A DNA stretch of 64,000 bases from Flavobacteriales bacterium (GTDB lineage: Bacteria; Bacteroidota; Bacteroidia; NS11-12g; UBA955). The stretch lies in contig CANMCY010000012.1 in NCBI GenBank assembly GCA_947496375.1, forward strand, positions 1 to 64,000, read 5' to 3'. A program made the translations under genes and the position numbers. Shown here one piece after another: positions 17,753 to 25,398 of the stretch. Each line of letters starts with the position of its first letter. Position 1 is the stretch's first letter. The notes below the pieces were generated by a model that was given only the letters and a program-made list of their open reading frames with translations, was not told where the DNA came from and made no database searches.

Positions 17753-18000
17753 GTCTTATAATTATTAGAACAAAGAAATATATAATTAATCAAAAAGTCA
17801 AAACAACAATATTAACTATTTGTAAAGAAATAAAGCACCCACCTATATTCAAACTCCATTAACCCTTGCATCAGCCAAACAATAATTATTAAATAGTTGC
17901 TCTTATTAAATGATCACCCAATTACTTATCAATGTAGTCCATATTAGTTAAATCTAAAAGCCGGAAAATCCAGAACCCTGAAATTCTTTCTTATCGAACT

Positions 18001-18227
18001 TTAGAATTCTACAGACACTCTATGACCTATAAAAATGTCAATGTAGAATTCACCATCCCGTACCATTAATCTGGGATAACTGCACTGTGGGCAATTATCA
18101 AGAACTAAATAAGGATGCAAGCACTTCCAAACTTTCAAATCTCTGCTAACTAAATACAAATAACCGTCTACAAAGTCGGTGTGGACTAAAGAAAATTACA
18201 GTATTACACATACACCTTTGAAGCCAT
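18001..18227 (-). pseudogene. Gene remnant with a CPxC knuckle
   Basis: On the reverse strand the stretch from about 18180 to a TAA at 18001 reads DFVDGYLYLVSRDLKVWK, then HPYLVLDNCPQCSYPRLMV and FYIDIFIGHRV. This is clearly protein-like, with a Cx2C that could belong to a zinc ribbon. Upstream the frame is broken by a TAA and shifts toward an ATG at 18227. No complete gene exists here. I do not recognise the parent family. Confidence 0.5.
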
Positions 18228-18261
18228 GTTGCCTTCAAAAATATTGAACTCGAAAATGCAG

Positions 18262-18612
18262 CTAAAAAATCACTGATAGATGTTCAAGAGTTTTTTCATC
18301 TATAGAGGATGCAATCCATTCATCATCTTCATCATACCAATACCCTACCCTTTTCTTATTCTCTAAATTGTAAACAATAACATAAAGCCCTAAATCTACT
18401 ACAAGGTCTTTTAAAAAATCTAAGTCCACTTCAGAGATGTCTGGGTATTTTATTTAAAAATCAAACCCATAACTTTCATCATCGGGATTTTTGAAAACTT
18501 GTTCAGAAAATGCCGTTGAGCCTTATTTGGATTCAAGGGCATTCAAGATGTTTAACTTATTTTCTTCTGCTTCCTCTCCAAAAAAGACATTAAAATGTAT
18601 CACTATGGCCAT
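18262..18612 (-). pseudogene. Broken paralogue of the 7929-8282 gene
   Basis: From an ATG at 18612 to a TAG at 18262 the reading frame spans 117 codons, the same size as the intact gene at 7929. It contains two in-frame TAA codons (after NALESK and after YGFDF) but no frameshift. The second half reads LYVIVYNLENKKRVGYWYDEDDEW, matching YVLVYDHQTQQRNGFWYDEDD of the intact protein. Point-mutation decay is the simple reading. Copies on both sides of the STAND operon suggest that the family travels with this region. Confidence 0.75.
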
Positions 18613-18780
18613 GACGTGATTTACTATAATTAGTTTTACGTATCAAAAAAATTCAAGTAATATCAGTAAAAACTTTTGCCAGTTAATTTCTGAAAGTTAT
18701 AATTATATGTTTTGCCTAATTATAAATAGTCCTAACTTTTAGAGGTACCTACGATAGGTACTAAGACTATTATGAAACAG

Positions 18781-19221
18781 TTAACAGGATAAAATTTCTA
18801 AAATTTCTTTTCCTACATTTGTTATTTCAAAATCACTGTATGATGAGCAATCAACACTCAAAGATTTGTTATTAGTTTCTAAAGTTAAGCTATGTAACCA
18901 ATCATACTCGTAATCAATTGAAATTGTCTCAAGATCTCCATTACCTTCAAAAAAGCTAGATGACCCAGTTTCTATTTCTTTTTCTTCAATAAAAAATCTA
19001 ATTGATTTATTTTCTCCACCGTCCGTTTCTTCATAATCACAGTTTTCAAATTTCAACAACTTAAAATCATTTAATGCTCTATCGATATCAGCTTTATTAG
19101 AAATGGTATAAATAAATCTATAAATTGCCTTGTTATAATAAAGTGCGTGTCCTTGCTTGTTATCAATTATCCCAAATTCTTTTGAAATGTCTCGGGTTAG
19201 TCCACTAAAGATAATTTTCAT
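18781..19221 (-). CDS. Hypothetical protein
   Basis: This 146-residue protein has no signal peptide or membrane helix. It begins MKIIFSGLTRDISKEFGII and alternates strands and helices, with an acidic loop DYEETDGGENKS in the middle. The length and even composition suggest one small alpha/beta domain. I recognise no family. It stands alone between the decay zone and the tRNA region, in AT-rich DNA, and is the last gene of the left accessory block. Confidence 0.6.
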   Translation of the reverse strand: MKIIFSGLTRDISKEFGIIDNKQGHALYYNKAIYRFIYTISNKADIDRALNDFKLLKFENCDYEETDGGENKSIRFFIEEKEIETGSSSFFEGNGDLETISIDYEYDWLHSLTLETNNKSLSVDCSSYSDFEITNVGKEILEILSC

Positions 19222-19477
19222 AAAATGTTACTTCTATTGCAAAAGTAAAGAATATCATTAATTAGTTCCCGCATTTGTCCCAAATAAATTTAAACCAAAC
19301 AACTTACTGACCTAAAATATCTGTATAAATTCAACCAATGAAATTAGGTCAAAAACAAGTCGAGTGTAAAAAAATATCAGGCATGATTGGACTTGAGTGC
19401 ATTTCAAATGTTTGACCTATGTTTGACCCGGCTAAAAATAAACAAGGCTTCCAGATATCTGAAAGCCTTGTGTTTAC

Positions 19478-19497
19478 TGAGTCGGGATGACAAGATT
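19478..19497 (-). repeat. Second copy of the tRNA-Pro 3' end (candidate att site)
   Basis: A 20-base perfect copy of 19801-19820, which covers the last part of the tRNA-Pro gene and its 3' flank. Read on the reverse strand it is followed by its own hairpin, AAGGCTT/AAGCCTT type, and a T-rich tract at about 19436-19475, like a tRNA terminator. A repeated tRNA 3' end is the classic trace of tyrosine-recombinase integration. Only about 300 bases separate the copies, so any element between them is now tiny. Confidence 0.55.
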
Positions 19498-19704
19498 ACT
19501 CGACTCAGCTCTTGATGGGGGCCACCATCAAAACCCCGGGCTTTCAGCGTTTGTCATGCTGAGCCTGTCGAACGCATGACCAACGACTAACCCGAGACTG
19601 TCGACTTTCAACTGTAAACTATCAACTAAATCGTTACTCGGCTGCGCCTCGTGATCTTCAGGGGGTGGGCTGCAACGAAAATCCTCAATACGCTACGCGT
19701 CTTC

Positions 19705-19777
19705 GGGCTTTTTTACGCATGTCCTTCGCTTGCTCCCGGCTCTGCCGCGGCAGACTCGGCCTTGCGTAAAAAAGCCC
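19705..19777. repeat. 14-bp inverted repeat next to the tRNA terminator
   Basis: GGGCTTTTTTACGC and its exact complement flank 45 bases. One arm overlaps the T-run of the tRNA-Pro terminator, so the arms look like two facing terminator tails and could stop transcription from both sides. Confidence 0.5.
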
Positions 19778-19798
19778 CGGCTATCGCCGAGGCTTTTC
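19768..19798 (-). terminator. Intrinsic terminator of tRNA-Pro
   Basis: Read on the reverse strand just after the tRNA: AAAGCCTCGGC, a GATA loop, GCCGGGGCTTT and then a run of T. A GC-rich stem followed by T residues is a standard Rho-independent terminator. Confidence 0.75.
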
Positions 19799-19804
19799 GT
19801 TGAG

Positions 19805-19878
19805 TCGGGATGACAAGATTCGAACTTGCGACCCCTTGCACCCCATGCAAGTGCGCTACCGGGCTGCGCTACATCCCG
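19805..19878 (-). tRNA. tRNA-Pro (anticodon GGG)
   Basis: A 74-base cloverleaf on the reverse strand. The acceptor stem is CGGGATG with CATCCCG, and the discriminator base is A. The D arm is GCGC...GCGC, the anticodon stem CTTGC with GCAAG, and the T arm contains GTTCGAATC. The seven-base loop ATGGGGT places GGG at positions 34-36, so it reads the proline codons CCC and CCU. The C at position 1 and the TAGCGCAG...GGTAGCGC core agree with bacterial proline tRNAs. CCA is not encoded. Confidence 0.92.
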
Positions 19879-20035
19879 ATGTGGTTTTTTTTCCGGTATC
19901 TGCGACACTTTCTGCCGCCGGCATGGGATCGGGTCTCCCGTTAAGGGGCTGCAAAAGTAACATAAAGATGGCAATTCAGCAAAAGTTAACCACCAATTGA
20001 TGCCACTTTCCGCATCTTTCCCGCATATTTGCAGT

Positions 20036-20662
20036 ATGGAAACCGGATTTCTTCATCTGCACAAAACAACCGTTATTCTCTTTCTGGCCCTGTACCTCTT
20101 TAAATGGATCGCCCTAACCTTCAATGTGGAAGGCCTAAAAGCTTTCTTTGCCAAAAAAGGACTGCGCATCTTTGAAATGGTCATCAGCACCCTGTTTCTG
20201 GTTACCGGCATGTACTTAATGGTAAAAATGCCTGCAGAACTCCGCACCAACCTACTCTGGATTAAAATCGCCCTAGTATTTGCCTCCATACCCCTCGCAG
20301 TGATTGGCTTTAAGCGTAGTAACAAAATTCTCGCTACCCTGAGCGTCCTTCTCATCATCACTTCATACGGCCTGGCCGAAATGCACAAAAAGAATAAAGG
20401 CAAATCCGCAACCATTGAAACTACTGCCACCCTCAGCGGACAGGAAATCTATGCCAAACTCAACTGCGCCATTTGTCATGGACAAGACGGCAAACTCATG
20501 CTCAACGGTGCCAAAGACCTTACTGCATCTACCCTCAGCCGCGCCGATATCGAACACCAGATTCTCAATGGCAAAAATGCCATGCCTGCCTACAAAGATG
20601 CACTAACCCCCGAGCAACTCAAATCGCTCACGGATTACGTAACATCCTTACAGCAGAAATAA
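20036..20662 (+). CDS. Membrane-anchored cytochrome c with SirB-like helices
   Basis: The 208-residue product has four membrane helices in residues 10-115, arranged like SirB-family proteins, and a C-terminal cytochrome c domain from about 130. The haem site is CAICH (144-148), and MPAYKD near 183 supplies the likely distal Met ligand. A periplasmic c-type haem carried on a small membrane domain suggests electron transfer to a terminal oxidase or to another carrier. I start at the ATG at 20036; the open frame goes back to 19997, but that adds an unlikely N-terminus. The gene is the first of the GC-richer core segment right of the tRNA. Confidence 0.82.
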   Translation: METGFLHLHKTTVILFLALYLFKWIALTFNVEGLKAFFAKKGLRIFEMVISTLFLVTGMYLMVKMPAELRTNLLWIKIALVFASIPLAVIGFKRSNKILATLSVLLIITSYGLAEMHKKNKGKSATIETTATLSGQEIYAKLNCAICHGQDGKLMLNGAKDLTASTLSRADIEHQILNGKNAMPAYKDALTPEQLKSLTDYVTSLQQK

Positions 20663-20697
20663 GGTTGTTTATTATACAGCAGAACACTTATCGCAAT

Positions 20698-20717
20698 ATT
20701 ACGATAAATATCGTAAT
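20698..20717. terminator. Perfect 9-bp hairpin between convergent genes
   Basis: ATTACGATA and TATCGTAAT with a two-base loop, in the 71-base gap between the cytochrome gene and the dehydrogenase gene. It could end transcription from both sides, but the stem is AT-rich and T-runs are poor. It may equally be a regulatory palindrome. Confidence 0.35.
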
Positions 20718-20733
20718 TCAACAATAAAGATTA

Positions 20734-21969
20734 TCAGACAAGGTCTGTAAGACTCAATTCCAGCCCCTTGGCACTGATACCTGTATGCCGGGGATTGAAC
20801 TGATGCAGTCGCATTACCGAGCTGTGAATAATCTGACTCACATCCTTGAAAATCGCCACATCCGTTACCTCGGCCTCTTTCTTCATCAGGTAGGCAAAAA
20901 CCCTGGCCATGCCGCAGTTGGCAATAAAGTCAGGGATAACCGCCATCTGTCCGTCAGCAAGCCGACTGATGGGACCCATGAAAATTTCTTTATCAGCAAA
21001 CGGCACGTTGGCACCACAGCTTACTACTTCCATGCCCGCTTTGGCCATGCGGTTCACCTGATCTTCGGTTACCAGGCGGCTGGCCGCTCCGGGAATGAAT
21101 ATTTCAGCGGGTAAATCCCATATTTTCTCATTCACTTCCTCAAAGCTCAGCATATTGTCAGCAACCAGTTTGTTGCCCTCACGGTTCAGAAACAGCTGTC
21201 TTACTTCCTCTTCACCCAGTCCGTTGGGCACAATAATGCCCCCTTCCCTGTCGATGATACCGGCAACCCTTACCCCGTATTTGGTAAGATAATAGGCAGC
21301 AGCGGCCGCCACGTTGCCCCAGCCCTGAATGATAGCCAGTTTGCCGTTCATAAAGCCGCCGTATACTTCGTAGTAATGGCGAACCGCTTCGCACACACCC
21401 CAGCCGGTAATCATGTCAGCAATGGTATAGCCACGCGATGTATCGGGGCTTAGTCGCTCGTCGGTGATGGGCAGCACAACGCCATCCTGCAGGCGTGAAA
21501 TGGCCCTGAGACGCTCTTCGGCAGTATAGTTTTTCAGGTGGCCATTAACAGTACCCTCCTGTGGGTGCAGCAATCCATTGGCCGCGGTGTAGGGAATTAC
21601 TTCGTGAATTTCATCCACGTTTAAATCGCCACCGGTTCCATAATACTGCTTCAGCAAGGGATGAACAGCTTTATACCAGCGCTCAAGAACGCCCTTTTTA
21701 CGGGGGTCGGCGGGATCGAAGTTAATGCCGCTTTTAGCGCCGCCTATGGGCGGTCCGGCCACGGTGAATTTCACTTCCATGGTTTTGGCAAGACTTTCCA
21801 CTTCCCTTTTGTCAAGACCTTTACGCATGCGGGTTCCGCCGCCTGCGGCGCCATTCCTTAGCGAGTTGATTACCACCCAGCCCTCGGCCTCGGTTTCACT
21901 GTCTTTCCATTCAAATACAATTTCGGGTCTTTTGCCTTCAAATTTGGCAATGAGTTGATCTAGTTTCAC
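20734..21969 (-). CDS. Glu/Leu/Phe/Val dehydrogenase family protein
   Basis: This 411-residue enzyme belongs to the amino-acid dehydrogenase family, which converts an amino acid, NAD(P)+ and water to a 2-oxo acid, NAD(P)H and ammonium. The substrate domain has the glycine-rich AAGGGTRM, the catalytic region VKFTVAGPPIGGAKSGI with lysines at 67 and 79, and GTGGDLNVDE. The nucleotide domain follows with IIQGWGNVA (214-221). Length fits the family. Neither substrate nor cofactor preference can be read safely; glutamate is the usual one in Bacteroidota. The gene lies nine bases after anmK and probably shares its transcript. Confidence 0.9.
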   Translation of the reverse strand: MKLDQLIAKFEGKRPEIVFEWKDSETEAEGWVVINSLRNGAAGGGTRMRKGLDKREVESLAKTMEVKFTVAGPPIGGAKSGINFDPADPRKKGVLERWYKAVHPLLKQYYGTGGDLNVDEIHEVIPYTAANGLLHPQEGTVNGHLKNYTAEERLRAISRLQDGVVLPITDERLSPDTSRGYTIADMITGWGVCEAVRHYYEVYGGFMNGKLAIIQGWGNVAAAAAYYLTKYGVRVAGIIDREGGIIVPNGLGEEEVRQLFLNREGNKLVADNMLSFEEVNEKIWDLPAEIFIPGAASRLVTEDQVNRMAKAGMEVVSCGANVPFADKEIFMGPISRLADGQMAVIPDFIANCGMARVFAYLMKKEAEVTDVAIFKDVSQIIHSSVMRLHQFNPRHTGISAKGLELSLTDLV

Positions 21970-21978
21970 GGTTTAAGT

Positions 21979-23061
21979 TTACAATAGTTTAGAAAAATCA
22001 CCATCCAAAGAACCGCTGATGGCAGCGCGGGAAGCGCCGGTAGCGGCATTTCGGATGTTGGGTATATTTTTTACGCGCATGGCGCCGAGCAAAGCAAAGA
22101 TGAGGGCCTCTTTGTAATCAACCATCAATGCATCGGGAATCACAATTTCTGCTTCGGTTTCAGCGCGCAGGTGATCAATTAGGGAAGCATTGTGGGCACC
22201 ACCTCCGGTAACAAGCACAGCGCGGCCTGCGCCGTTTTCGCCGTGAATGCTGTTAATGGATGCCGCAATCTGTCTGGCAATGTGTACCACCAGGGTTTTC
22301 ATGCGGTCAGGGGCCGGCTCCTGGTCAAAATCGCGCACGATATGCCAGAAACCCTTGTTAATCCACTCTCTCCCCAAACTTTTGGGCGCACTTTGGCGGT
22401 AGTATTCAATGTCATTAAGGCGATTGAGCAGCGGGAAAATAATCTGACCGCTTTCTGCTATCTGTCCGTTGGTATCGTAGGCCTGTCCAATCTCTCTGGC
22501 AATGCGGTTCAGCACAATATTACAGGGAGCAATGTCGAAGGCCATTCTGCGGCCATTGACTTCAGCACTGATATTGGAAAAACCGCCCAGGTTGAGGCAG
22601 CTGTCGTATTCGGGAAAAAGCAATTCATCGCCGATGCCCACCAGTGGGGCACCCTGGCCACCGAGGGCAACATCTGCCCTGCGGAAATTGGACACCACAG
22701 GCAGGTTACAGATGGCACTGAGGGTGGCCCCGTCTCCCACCTGCGCGGTCAGGCGGTGGTCGGGATGGTGAAAAATGGTATGACCGTGTGAAGCCACCAG
22801 GTCAGGGGTTATGCCATTTTCTGCGCAAAAACGGTTCACCAGTTCACCCAGAAATCTGCCGTAAAACACATCGGTTTTGGCATACAGCTCGGTGGTCTGG
22901 TACTTAAGCTGCGAAAGGCGCACACGCCATTTTTCATCGTAGGGGTAGGTTTTGGCTGCCTCAATGCGGGCTGACCATTCGGTACCGTTGAACTCAACGT
23001 TACACAGCGCCAGATCTGCACCATCCATGCTGGTCCCGCTCATAATTCCAATCACTTTCAT
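21979..23061 (-). CDS. anmK: Anhydro-N-acetylmuramic acid kinase
   Basis: This 360-residue sugar kinase recycles peptidoglycan: it opens and phosphorylates 1,6-anhydro-MurNAc to MurNAc-6-phosphate with ATP. The start MKVIGIMSGTSMDGADLALC contains the phosphate-binding GTSMDG of AnmK. Further family marks are SHGHTIFHHP, GDGATLSAI, FDIAPCNIVLN and the C-terminal LVTGGGAHN. The length agrees with known AnmK. It is the first gene of a two-gene reverse-strand run with the dehydrogenase, which need not be functionally linked. The identification is firm. Confidence 0.95.
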   Translation of the reverse strand: MKVIGIMSGTSMDGADLALCNVEFNGTEWSARIEAAKTYPYDEKWRVRLSQLKYQTTELYAKTDVFYGRFLGELVNRFCAENGITPDLVASHGHTIFHHPDHRLTAQVGDGATLSAICNLPVVSNFRRADVALGGQGAPLVGIGDELLFPEYDSCLNLGGFSNISAEVNGRRMAFDIAPCNIVLNRIAREIGQAYDTNGQIAESGQIIFPLLNRLNDIEYYRQSAPKSLGREWINKGFWHIVRDFDQEPAPDRMKTLVVHIARQIAASINSIHGENGAGRAVLVTGGGAHNASLIDHLRAETEAEIVIPDALMVDYKEALIFALLGAMRVKNIPNIRNAATGASRAAISGSLDGDFSKLL

Positions 23062-23136
23062 AGATGCGTGGTTAGGGGTACAAAAATAGGTGTTAATGCG
23101 AAAATCCCTAAAAACTGCATTTGCCCCTAAATTTTG

Positions 23137-23144
23137 TATGTTTG
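23137..23144 (+). promoter_or_regulatory. Candidate -7 box for the PLP enzyme and menE
   Basis: TATGTTTG, an exact TAnnTTTG match, lies 13 bases before the ATG at 23158 in the 96-base gap divergent to anmK. The implied leader is very short. A TTTG at 23120 is too close to be the -33 element. Confidence 0.4.
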
Positions 23145-23157
23145 TGCTGATTCATTC

Positions 23158-24426
23158 ATGAAAAGAAAATCATTCCTAACGGCAGCCGCGCTGATGGCAG
23201 CCGCCGGCAGCAGGGCAGGCGTTCGCAGGCAATTCATGCAAATGCCCGCTGAAACCGACGATGAGCAATACTGGAGTGCCCTGAGGGCCTCCCTGTTTCC
23301 CATCGAAAACGGACGTATATTCCTGAATAACGGCACCATGGGTATTACCCCCTACCCCGTTCTTTCGGCATTGCAAAACGGCTTTGAACACGCCGCCAGC
23401 AAAGGCGCCTATCCCGGCCATACCGATGATTTGCAAAAAGCCATTGCGGAGCTTATTGGCTGCGACTTTGACGAAATTGCCATCACCAAAAACGTGAGTG
23501 AAGGCATTAACCATGCCTGCTGGGGCATACCCATGAGCAAAGGCGATGAGGTACTGATGACCACCCATGAACACGCAGGCGGATGCATTACATGGCTTCA
23601 TAGGGCCAATATGGAGGGCATTGTCATCAAAACTTTTGCTTTGGGAAAAACTGCAAATGAGACTTTGGAGAATTTGCAAAAAGCCGTAACCAAAAAAACC
23701 AGGGTTATTGCGGTTCCCCATATTCCCTGCACCATAGGGCAAATATTGCCGGTGAATGAAATCTGCGAATTTGCCATAAACCGCGGAATTGTCACAGCCA
23801 TTGACGGAGCGCACCCCCTGGGCATGATTCGCTTTAATGTGAAGGAAATGGGCTGCGATTACTACAGCGGATGCCTTCACAAATGGGCCCTGGCGCCGTT
23901 GGGACTGGGCTATTTCTATATTAACAGAAAAAAGCTGGATAAAACCCGTTGTACGCATGTGGCGGCCTATTCCAGCAATGAGTTCAATATGGCGGCTACG
24001 CCACCCACCGGGGGCAAACTGGTAGACAACGCCCACCGCTTTTCCTACGGCACCTTTTGCGGACCTATGTATGAAGCAGGCCTGGAAGCCCTGAAACTTT
24101 ACAAAAAAATCGGGCCGGAGCGCATAGAAACCCGTGTGCGGGCATTGGCCGCCTACCTGCAGGAATCGCTGATGGCACTGGGCGATAAGATCATCATGCT
24201 CACCCCAACTGAAGCCAAAAGCCGCGGGGCACAGATTGCCTTCCGCATCAACAACGGCAACCCCAAGGCAAGCTCGGAGTTTGTGACCTCACTCTACAGC
24301 AAGAAAATTACGCTGCGCTATGTGGGCGAAAACGGGGTGGACTGCGTGCGTGTGAGCACCCATTACTACAACAGCCGTGAAGAAATAGACACCCTTGTTT
24401 CGGAAATTAAAAAAGTGCTGGGATAA
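23158..24426 (+). CDS. Class V aminotransferase-fold PLP enzyme, Tat-like signal
   Basis: The 422-residue product begins MKRKSFLTAAALMAAAG, a twin-arginine-like signal with KRK in place of RR, suggesting export after folding. The catalytic domain matches the isopenicillin N epimerase/cysteine desulfurase group: FLNNGTMG near the start, NVSEGINHACWG, TTHEHAGG, TAIDGAHPLGM with the PLP-binding Asp, and YSGCLHKWALAPLG with the Schiff-base Lys. Substrate unknown; an epimerase, lyase or desulfurase is possible. I chose the ATG at 23158 because the open frame upstream begins with a rare TTG inside the promoter box. The stop is directly followed by menE, so both may be co-transcribed. Confidence 0.83.
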   Translation: MKRKSFLTAAALMAAAGSRAGVRRQFMQMPAETDDEQYWSALRASLFPIENGRIFLNNGTMGITPYPVLSALQNGFEHAASKGAYPGHTDDLQKAIAELIGCDFDEIAITKNVSEGINHACWGIPMSKGDEVLMTTHEHAGGCITWLHRANMEGIVIKTFALGKTANETLENLQKAVTKKTRVIAVPHIPCTIGQILPVNEICEFAINRGIVTAIDGAHPLGMIRFNVKEMGCDYYSGCLHKWALAPLGLGYFYINRKKLDKTRCTHVAAYSSNEFNMAATPPTGGKLVDNAHRFSYGTFCGPMYEAGLEALKLYKKIGPERIETRVRALAAYLQESLMALGDKIIMLTPTEAKSRGAQIAFRINNGNPKASSEFVTSLYSKKITLRYVGENGVDCVRVSTHYYNSREEIDTLVSEIKKVLG

Positions 24427-25398
24427 GTGCTTACCCAACAGGCAGAAATCCTTTTACAGCAATGGCGTTCCGGGCAATCGGAATTCCCGGTGAGCAGCAG
24501 CGGCACTACCGGTGAGCCGGGCATTTTCATACTGAAACGTTCACTGATAGAACTGAGTTGCCGAATGACCGCAAAAGCCCTGTCAGTAGGCCCTTCAGAC
24601 CGCATTTTCTGTTGTCTGCCTACCGACAAAGTGGGCGGCATGATGCAACTGTTTCGCTCGGAAGTGTGGCAGATTCCCATTGATGTGGCAGCGCCCACAG
24701 CCCATCCTTTAAAGGATTATACCGGGCACGCTAGCATCATTTCCCTCACCCCTATGCAGCTAAGCCATACCTGGCAAGATGAAAACGCCCGTAAGGCATT
24801 GCTTACCTTCAGGGTGGTACTGATTGGGGGTGCCGGCATCTCAGAAACGCTGGAAGACGCCCTGAAATCTGTGACAGGAACCGCATTTTACCATACCTAC
24901 GGCATGACCGAAACCTACAGCCACGTGGCGTTGCGGCGAATTGGTAAACCGGGATTTTCTTTTATTCTGCCAACGGAAGCATCCTTGAAAAATGACGGCT
25001 GCCTTCAATTCAGCAACGATCTTACGGAAAATCGCGTATTGCAAACCTCCGATGTTGCAATTTTCGCAAATGATGGCACATTCCGCATTACCGGAAGGGC
25101 CGACAACATCATCAATTCGGGAGGGGTTAAAATTTCGGCTGAAAGCATAGAAGCCATCATTCATCAACATTCCGGACTGGAAGAAGGTACCTTTTTCTGT
25201 GCCGGAATACCGGATGAAATACTGGGCCAAAAAATGGTTTTGGTGCTACTGAAGGGCATTCCAGCCCCCGATTTGCAAAAAATCCCATTTGAATACGCCT
25301 ATTTAAGGCCAAAGGAAGTGATGGTAGCGGAACGATTTATTTTCACAGAAACCCAGAAAATCAGGCGTAGGGAAACACTGTCCCTTATTTATAGCTAA
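24427..25398 (+). CDS. menE: o-Succinylbenzoate-CoA ligase, short form
   Basis: Activates o-succinylbenzoate to its CoA thioester with ATP in menaquinone synthesis. The 323-residue protein has the AMP-binding P-loop SSSGTTGEPG (23-32), YGMTETYSH (158-166), and FRITGRADNIINSGGVKIS in the hinge. It lacks much of the N-terminal lid found in 450-residue ligases, which is normal for the short MenE of Bacteroidota. Translation starts with GTG immediately after the previous TAA, which fits coupling. No other men gene lies nearby, so the assignment rests on family shape; another small acyl-CoA ligase is the alternative. The last 14 bases overlap the convergent TraB gene. Confidence 0.78.
   Translation: MLTQQAEILLQQWRSGQSEFPVSSSGTTGEPGIFILKRSLIELSCRMTAKALSVGPSDRIFCCLPTDKVGGMMQLFRSEVWQIPIDVAAPTAHPLKDYTGHASIISLTPMQLSHTWQDENARKALLTFRVVLIGGAGISETLEDALKSVTGTAFYHTYGMTETYSHVALRRIGKPGFSFILPTEASLKNDGCLQFSNDLTENRVLQTSDVAIFANDGTFRITGRADNIINSGGVKISAESIEAIIHQHSGLEEGTFFCAGIPDEILGQKMVLVLLKGIPAPDLQKIPFEYAYLRPKEVMVAERFIFTETQKIRRRETLSLIYS

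Larger units (their letters stand above)
17753..18780. other. Decay zone with no intact gene
   Basis: Apart from the two remnants listed at 18001 and 18262 I find no intact coding frame in this kilobase. The base composition is AT-rich like the STAND region. The stretch 18613-18780 shows only AT-rich sequence upstream of the remnant and downstream of the gene ending at 18781. Confidence 0.6.
19222..19804. other. Gene-free tRNA-proximal region
   Basis: No coding gene. Besides the tRNA fragment it has GTCATGC/GCATGAC arms around 19554-19579, part of a hairpin element frequent in Bacteroidota, and a 14-base perfect inverted repeat (19705-19718 and 19764-19777) enclosing a GC-rich loop. Open frames here run across the tRNA gene on both strands and are not believable as proteins. 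Confidence 0.55.

Noticed and set aside
19693-20000. Two overlapping open frames across the tRNA-Pro gene
   Set aside because: They run through a tRNA and its terminator and have no protein-like sequence.
22192-22791. Long forward-strand open frame of 199 codons
   Set aside because: It lies wholly antisense to anmK, whose protein is clearly recognised; the frame is a composition shadow.
23176-24036. Reverse-strand open frame of 286 codons
   Set aside because: Antisense to the PLP enzyme, which has all its family motifs; GC-rich codons make stops rare on the other strand.
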